Assembly (NCBI GenBank): GCA_023238725.1
Contig: CM041551.1
Coordinates: 10,095,759-10,159,758 of the forward strand
Direction of reading: 5' to 3'
DNA: 64,000 nucleotides
Source: Scortum barcoo
Lineage: Eukaryota; Chordata; Actinopteri; Centrarchiformes; Terapontidae
Both the position numbers and the translations under genes were made by a program. Position 1 is the first letter of the stretch. Each line of letters begins with the position of its first letter. The notes beneath the pieces were generated by a model, which was given only the letters and a program-made list of their open reading frames with translations, had not been told where the DNA came from and ran no database searches. Below are positions 58,201 to 64,000 of the stretch, one piece after another.

Positions 58201-61200
58201 GTGTGTCTAATGAACTGGCCGCCGAGCACATTTCAAATGCAGCCCTCGGATCCAGAGATCTTCATCTGGAGCAGCTTCTTGGCAACATTTTCTTTGAGAT
58301 GAAAAAGTGCTCACAGTGACTCAAATTTAGATCTCCTTCCAACTGCAAATACGCCCAAGAACAAGTCTGGGTTTTTAGACAAACAAATTACTATGATGAC
58401 TTGCCAAATCTTTTGAAAAATGAAAAGTGTAGAATTATTAGCGCATTGACACTTTTCCATGACTAATCCACACCAGAATATTTGCTCAATCTCGCAGCTT
58501 CGTGCTTCATGTGAATACAAGTGCGGGGGACACATATCGGGAGGATAAGTCTCCTCCTCACTTGCTGTGAGAGGGAGTAGCGCACCGGTGCACCGTGGCC
58601 CATTAAAAACATTGTTTCTAAATGTTGAAGCAGCATATTTGATGAAGCTGAATAAACACAGTTTGAAATGTTAGACTCTCTGCACGGCCATAAAAAAAGA
58701 CACAGGAGAAGATCAGTTCAGGGACTTTTTGATAGACAGATTTGTGCGTATCTACTTACAGCTCCTTCAAAGACGCTGTCATAGATGTTGTCAGTGCCGC
58801 ACTGAGGGCACGTGAAGGTGAACCTCTCGCAGTCTTTGTAGCGCTCCTCGTCCGTCAGCTGGACCGGAGCTCCCAGCATGCCGTCAGCCTCGTCCTCCCT
58901 CTGGTACTGCTGCTGAGCCCGGAACTGACCTGGGTCCAGACCTGGCACAGACAAAAGATAATTACATCAATTGTTTTATCATGTCACATTCAAGTATTTT
59001 TTACATTAATAAAATAATTGGAACAAATGTTTATGCACAGATGGGGCAGAGCAAAATGCTTTCCCTCCATAACACTTAATTTTATGAGTACTACACAACA
59101 ATGAAACATCTATTTTGTACTTTTATGAGGCTGTTGTGAGATCAGGTATGACAACTTTTCTATGTTTGGCTGTCTCAGCTGTCAACAGACTATAAAACAG
59201 GAATTATGCCTAATGCTAACACATACATAAAGAGGGATTAGTACTATCACTCAGAGTAAGCTGTGCCCCACAAATACCTCATGGCCTGTGTTTATTTTTA
59301 AATTAGTCTTTAAACTGCAAATGAAAATTCTGATAAGTCATTTAATCTCGAGTGTTATACAATTTCATGTCAACAACACCAATTAAAAACATTTCACTCA
59401 TTTAATTTTAATTAAATACTTTCACTGAACTAATTTCTGTAAGTTGTCATTTCTCTAAAGGCAACCTGAAATTCCTCAAGTCATAATTTTACACCAGAAT
59501 GATGTTGGGCCACCCACACTCAATAAAATGAAAGTGTTCTACAGTCGACCAAAACCCATTATTAACTCACCCAGCCATGTGGCTATGAGCATGCCGTCGA
59601 TGCCCTCGATGGGGTCGCATATGCGGGACACCACAGGGTGGATCTGCTGGGCGAGGTAGTACTGAGTGTCCAGACTGAGACCCTCCTGCTTCTGGAGCTG
59701 CTCTAGAGCGTAGGCCCTCTGACTGGCCGCCAGCGTAGAGCCGTCCTAGGGGAGAAAGAAAAGCGATGCAGTAGTGTGAGTGGTAAATTGTACACTAAAA
59801 ATCATGATTAGGTGTTGAATGGTAATTATAAAAAGCCCTAAAATGATTAGTGGGTCGGTGTCTCAAGAGGTGATGTTTATGTTTCTCTCTTGCGCGCACA
59901 CCTTGCAGATGATGTAAGAGACTGTATCTCCGGCTTTGACTCGGCGACCGCCCTGGGAGTTGATCCACAGCGCCACATGGACGTGAGGGAGGCTCTTCTT
60001 ATCTGGGTAGTCTTGAGGGTCTTTGGTGAGAGCCTGGAGGAAAGAGCATGAGGGTCACAGGATGGAGAAAAAACTGATGAACAGACAGGTAGTTACAAGT
60101 ACAATGAAGTTTAACATAAAGTGGGATATCTTTACATGTTTCTTGTGTTGTAGAATTTATTAAGTATGTCAGACCAGCTTGTTGATCACTGTATGAGCTG
60201 CAGCTGTATGTGATGACAGCTGTTATGTCGAAAGGACGCCAACGACCCGCCTTACTTAAAGATCAAGGCTTTTCTATTCGGGATTTGAAATGTACAAACA
60301 TACAGTCACGTCCTCACCTTGTGTATCTCGTACTGGTTGAGTGCTATAGCTCCTTCTGCTACTTTCTCTCCCACCTCTACCAGGTGTTTCTGGATGTTCT
60401 CCACAATGACATCCCGACTCTGGTCCGACAAAATTTGACCAATCACGTAGCTGCAGCAGAGGAGAGCAGAAATGAGGAAAAAAAATGAATACTTGAGGTC
60501 TCCTGCAGCATCTGATACATATCCTAACACTCTTAAAGGGGTTATTAGCTGTAGAAAATATAAAAAACAAAGAAACAATCCAAATGTTGTCACAACTATG
60601 TTTAGTTTATTTAACCTACTTGCCACATTCCTTGGCAAGGTCACACCAATCTCTGCGAACGATGTCCAAGCCTTTGAGTTCCTGCTTCACGCTGTATCGT
60701 CCTTCGCCGTGGTTCTCCACCACCAAGGCAGCATACTTCTTCTTCTTCAGCAGCAAAAGTGACTTAAACACACCGTCAATGTCGATCTCCAGCAGTTTGT
60801 AGAGCTTGTTTACTTCTGCTTTTGCCTGGGAATAATAAAACACAAATACGCATTAAGTGAAAATGTCACACAGTGAAACAACCAACGAAAAATAGACTAT
60901 TTCTCTACTACACACCTTGTTGCCAAGCTTGAAGACTTCCTCCAGAGACGTGCTGTTCGTGTTGATCATAATGGAGTCGGTATCTCCGTAGATGACTTCT
61001 AGGTTCATCTGAGTAACACAAGACAAAAGGAAAATGACAAAGAAAAACTGTTATGGAGGCAAGAGAAGACCATTTATTAGATTAAAATTATGGCTGGACA
61101 ATAAACCAGATCTACTGAAGTGGTGGAAATACTTAGTTTTGCAACACTGAATGTAACTTCTGTCTCTATTTCTAATATATAAATTGTCTAAATCCCATTC

Positions 61201-61821
61201 ACTAAAATTTGAAAACATCAATGGCAACTCCTAATTTACCAAACTTCCCACTGGGATAAATAAAGTATTCTGACAACCAGAAGTTTACCAAATCACTGAG
61301 CAGAGCAACACAGTCCAATCTGGAAATATATTTATATCGCCTGTACTGTTATAAGCAGTAGTAACATATCTGACACCAATCTATTTTACATAGCAGTATA
61401 TTTCAATAGATGCATTTCAGGTTTTGATGTTGAAGCAGTGACATCTGCCTGTATATGTTCTGAATGTGCTTTTTGTCATTTTAAATAGTTGTATGTTTGT
61501 TTTATATACGCAACTGTGTAACTTGTGCTGATGACTGTTTAGAAAAAAGATTTTTTATCTCAGTGACGTTTTTTACCCCTGGTTAAATAAAGGTTGATAT
61601 ATGATACATAAAAATATTTATCATTTAACTATACAATATTACTATATTTCTATTATTGAAATGCATCGATGGATTGAAGGAGATGTTTACCATTTTTTAT
61701 TACTGAGACAACTGTCAAGTCAAAGGTCAAGTCCTTACAATATTATATTATATCAACTGATCAGGACAAAAGCTTGGTAAAAACTCACCTTCTGAACCAT
61801 GTCTTTGGTATGCATCAGAAT
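34467..61821 (-). CDS. pola1: pola1, DNA polymerase alpha catalytic subunit, C-terminal 11 coding exons (partial)
   Basis: Catalytic subunit of the polymerase alpha-primase complex, which extends RNA primers at replication origins and lagging-strand starts in the nucleus. Exons in transcript order: 61821-61789, 61008-60916, 60825-60620, 60450-60318, 60033-59902, 59745-59571, 58941-58760, 55296-55165, 48377-48261, 41310-41214 and 34616-34467. All junctions are GT-AG and phase-consistent. The first in-window exon reads ILMHTKDMVQK; the next holds the catalytic motif C YGDTDS. The C-terminal domain keeps both zinc sites: CPQC plus CCHIPC, and CEDQAC plus CPAC. About 480 residues are encoded here; the N-terminal part and most of the polymerase core lie right of the window. 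The last exon has an apparent one-base frameshift (34511-34513), described separately. Convergent with arx, as in other vertebrates. Confidence 0.95.
34617..36480 (-). other. pola1 last intron, 3' part
   Basis: Mostly low-constraint sequence with CA microsatellites (35411-35422, 35580-35628), GA-rich runs (35830-35880, 36080-36250) and C-rich runs. No gene or element is recognised. Confidence 0.4.
35580..35628. repeat. (CA)n microsatellite in the last pola1 intron
   Basis: About 24 CA units, followed by a short (CT)n run. Confidence 0.95.
36560..36810. promoter_or_regulatory. Candidate arx enhancer in the last pola1 intron
   Basis: About 250 nt of complex sequence rich in homeodomain-type sites: GCCTGTAATTAAGTGAGC, GATGAAGTTAATGGAG, CATGAATATTCTATTAGG, GCAGTTAATTTAATCACC and GAATAATTGATTTGAC. 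It stands between CA-rich and GA-rich simple sequence. In mammals the ARX-POLA1 region holds several tested forebrain enhancers, some inside POLA1 introns. Correspondence of this block to any of them is inference. Confidence 0.45.
36815..36975. repeat. Purine-rich (GA/GGA)n tract
   Basis: About 160 nt almost entirely of G and A on the plus strand. It separates two complex blocks. Confidence 0.85.
37015..37100. promoter_or_regulatory. Candidate conserved core
   Basis: GGATCATTAGAAAAGCGCAG, ACAATTTATATTTTATCAATG and CAAAATTACATTATTGCTC form a short AT-rich complex segment flanked by purine tracts. It may be a continuation of the 36560-36810 block. Confidence 0.3.
38255..38450 (+). repeat. Dispersed repeat, copy 2
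   Basis: Diverged copy of the element at 33003-33215, same orientation, lying in the last pola1 intron. See copy 1 for the shared phrases. Confidence 0.55.
38451..40280 (-). other. pola1 last intron, middle part
   Basis: Unique-looking sequence without recognised genes or elements. Open frames on both strands are short and without family resemblance. Confidence 0.4.
40290..40560. promoter_or_regulatory. Candidate conserved block in the last pola1 intron
   Basis: Complex sequence with TATTTAATCAAATAAATAAATC, CTTTCTAATCAAGTGACATC and AATCAGGGAGAACTATGGG. It is followed by GCGC-rich motifs and then a GA microsatellite from 40570. Possible regulatory element. Confidence 0.3.
41311..42845 (-). 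other. pola1 penultimate intron, 3' part
   Basis: AT-rich sequence to 42620, then (GA)n-rich purine runs at 42645-42720 and 42780-42830. No element is identified. Confidence 0.4.
42860..43075. promoter_or_regulatory. Candidate conserved block in the penultimate pola1 intron
   Basis: Complex sequence directly after a purine tract: GTTGTGATAAGCCATTGTG, GTCAATTTGATTAGCCATTA, GCATGTTTAATTGCAGTTAT, TTTATTATTACCACC. It ends at a (GT)n run at 43083-43106. Several ATTA/TAAT cores occur within 200 nt and there is no coding frame. Confidence 0.4.
43638..43679. repeat. (CA)n microsatellite
   Basis: About 21 CA units in the penultimate pola1 intron. Smaller CA/GT runs lie at 43083-43106, 43244-43262 and 43456-43481. 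Confidence 0.95.
44690..45285. promoter_or_regulatory. Strongest candidate ultraconserved arx enhancer, penultimate pola1 intron
   Basis: Nearly 600 nt of uninterrupted complex sequence, with no microsatellite and no long open frame, between a GA/T-rich stretch and a purine tract. I count at least ten TAAT/ATTA cores, for example CACCGGTAATTTCTCC, GGCATAATTGCC, GCGATAATGGGG and GCCGTAATTTGTG. A 16-bp perfect palindrome TTGAAATTAATTTCAA is at 44923-44938. Human ultraconserved elements and tested forebrain enhancers are known in the ARX-POLA1 interval. This block has the length and texture expected of one; identity with a particular human element cannot be shown here. Confidence 0.5.
45290..45590. 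repeat. Purine-rich tract
   Basis: Two long A/G-rich runs on the plus strand, 45294-45355 and 45370-45450, with another at 45515-45580 and one more outside at 45703-45800. These are low-complexity separators between complex blocks. Confidence 0.8.
46195..46570. promoter_or_regulatory. Candidate conserved block in the penultimate pola1 intron
   Basis: Complex sequence with GCTTTGCATAATTGGTAGC, GGGCTATTAATCTCCATGC, GTGTTACCTAATACGG and GACAAGTTAATTAGTCATTG. It follows an A-rich low-complexity stretch. The homeodomain-type cores and lack of a coding frame fit an enhancer; no comparison was possible. Confidence 0.4.
46571..48260 (-). other. pola1 penultimate intron, 5' part
   Basis: AT-rich unique sequence with an A tract at 47761-47779. 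No recognised element. Confidence 0.4.
48378..49670 (-). other. pola1 intron 3' portion with (GA)n
   Basis: Contains an A tract at 48541-48559 and a (GA)n microsatellite at 49173-49219. No recognised gene or transposon. Confidence 0.45.
49173..49219. repeat. (GA)n microsatellite
   Basis: About 23 GA units in a pola1 intron. Confidence 0.95.
50050..50500. repeat. Degenerate teleost dispersed repeat
   Basis: The phrases GACTGAGGTCTGGACT, ATGGCCACTCAAGCACAT, TTTGGGATCAGTGCC and CAGGTTTTCCTCCACGATTT occur in the same order as in a widespread fish interspersed repeat that I recall (typically 'ctgaggtctggacttt...ggccactc...gggatcattg...caggttttcctcc'). The copy is diverged, with no clear ends. 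It is probably derived from a DNA transposon; the class is uncertain. Confidence 0.5.
51760..52255. repeat. Dispersed teleost repeat of the AATCGATTAATC type
   Basis: GTTTGAGTCATTTGTTGAGA, CAACTAATTGATTAC, GTGTCGGAAAATAATGAAAC, CAACAGTCCAAAACCAAAAG, ATATTTAACTTACTATGA and GAATTAATCGACTAATC appear in the order known to me from a very common interspersed repeat in percomorph fishes. No coding capacity. Ends are not sharply defined. Confidence 0.5.
52780..52870. promoter_or_regulatory. Candidate short conserved element with RFX-like half site
   Basis: CCCGTTTCCAGGGGCGACCC is followed by GGTAATGTAATTGCAATAAT and GCCATGGCAACGGTGG. CCATGGCAAC resembles an RFX X-box half site. It lies in a pola1 intron between pyrimidine-rich and purine-rich runs. 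Confidence 0.25.
52975..55164 (-). other. pola1 intron, 5' part
   Basis: GT/GA microsatellites at 52974-53022, 53358-53403 and 53638-53651, and AT-rich unique sequence from 53780. No gene is recognised. The minus-strand open frame at 54482-54667 matches no family I know. Confidence 0.4.
55297..57951 (-). other. pola1 intron, 3' part
   Basis: Unique-looking sequence with a C/T-rich stretch at 56360-56490 and (CA)/(GT) runs near 57495 and 57555. No gene or element is recognised. Confidence 0.4.
57952..58229. mobile_element. MITE-like element with 34-bp terminal inverted repeats
   Basis: The left end contains GCCAGTTTATTAGGGACACC and then TAGCT. The right end read on the minus strand contains GGCCAGTTCATTAGACACAC and then CTAGCT. 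The ends align over about 34 bp with few differences. They match the 'TGGCCA-TTTATTAGGTACACCT' ends of a DNA element common in teleost genomes. The 278-bp length and lack of coding make it non-autonomous. Target duplication is not clear. Confidence 0.65.
61009..61788 (-). other. pola1 intron with retroelement-like tails
   Basis: Contains CCCACTGGGATAAATAAAGT (61247-61266) and, at about 61570-61590, CCCCTGGTTAAATAAAGGTT. Both resemble 3' tails of fish non-LTR retroelements (the latter like Rex1-type LINE tails). No reverse-transcriptase reading frame is present, so these would be short 5'-truncated insertions. The class is uncertain. Confidence 0.35.

Positions 61822-64000
<2,179 letters not shown>

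Overview
The window is vertebrate genomic DNA and most likely comes from a spiny-rayed (percomorph) teleost. It has multi-exon genes with GT-AG introns, abundant (CA)n, (GA)n and (TA)n microsatellites, and several dispersed repeats whose sequence I recognise from teleost genomes. Four genes are supported, all by conserved protein sequence with splice sites that keep the frame. In order they are: the last coding exon of ndufb4 (+, 586-648); a complete hgd, homogentisate 1,2-dioxygenase (-, 14 coding exons, 8440 down to 1478, 444 aa); a complete arx, aristaless-related homeobox (+, 5 coding exons, 21265-27085, 464 aa); and the last 11 coding exons of pola1, the DNA polymerase alpha catalytic subunit (-, 61821 down to 34467).

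Layout. Positions 1-740 hold the 3' end of ndufb4, tail to tail with hgd (1341-8608). A gene-free stretch (8.6-20.8 kb) lies between the divergent hgd and arx genes. It holds a non-autonomous hAT-like element and several blocks of complex, homeodomain- and POU-site-rich sequence that look like regulatory elements. The arx transcription unit occupies about 20.85-29.2 kb, with a purine-repeat 5' leader, a 46-nt third exon and a long 3' UTR full of microsatellites. arx and pola1 converge tail to tail, with gene-free sequence at 29.2-33.5 kb. From 33.5 kb to the right end everything is pola1. Its last two introns (34.6-41.2 and 41.3-48.3 kb) contain long blocks of apparently constrained, non-repetitive, TAAT-rich sequence.

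Interpretation. ARX-POLA1 is a conserved vertebrate gene pair in which POLA1 introns are known to carry ARX forebrain enhancers, so the unexplained blocks here are best read as arx regulatory sequence inside a bystander gene. NDUFB4 and HGD are also neighbours in human, but on a different chromosome from ARX-POLA1, so this window joins two ancestral neighbour pairs. The genes themselves are unrelated: respiratory complex I, tyrosine catabolism, forebrain and pancreas transcription control, and DNA replication.

Most notable observations: (1) an apparent single-base frameshift in the last pola1 exon that removes the conserved C-terminus; (2) candidate ultraconserved arx enhancers in pola1 introns, above all 44.69-45.28 kb; (3) octamer-paired and inverted-repeat-bearing candidate elements upstream and downstream of arx; (4) a 16-nt A tract forming the intronic side of an hgd splice donor. 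I saw no RNA gene, CRISPR array, viral gene or novel multi-gene system. All conservation statements about non-coding blocks are inferences from sequence character, because no alignment could be run.
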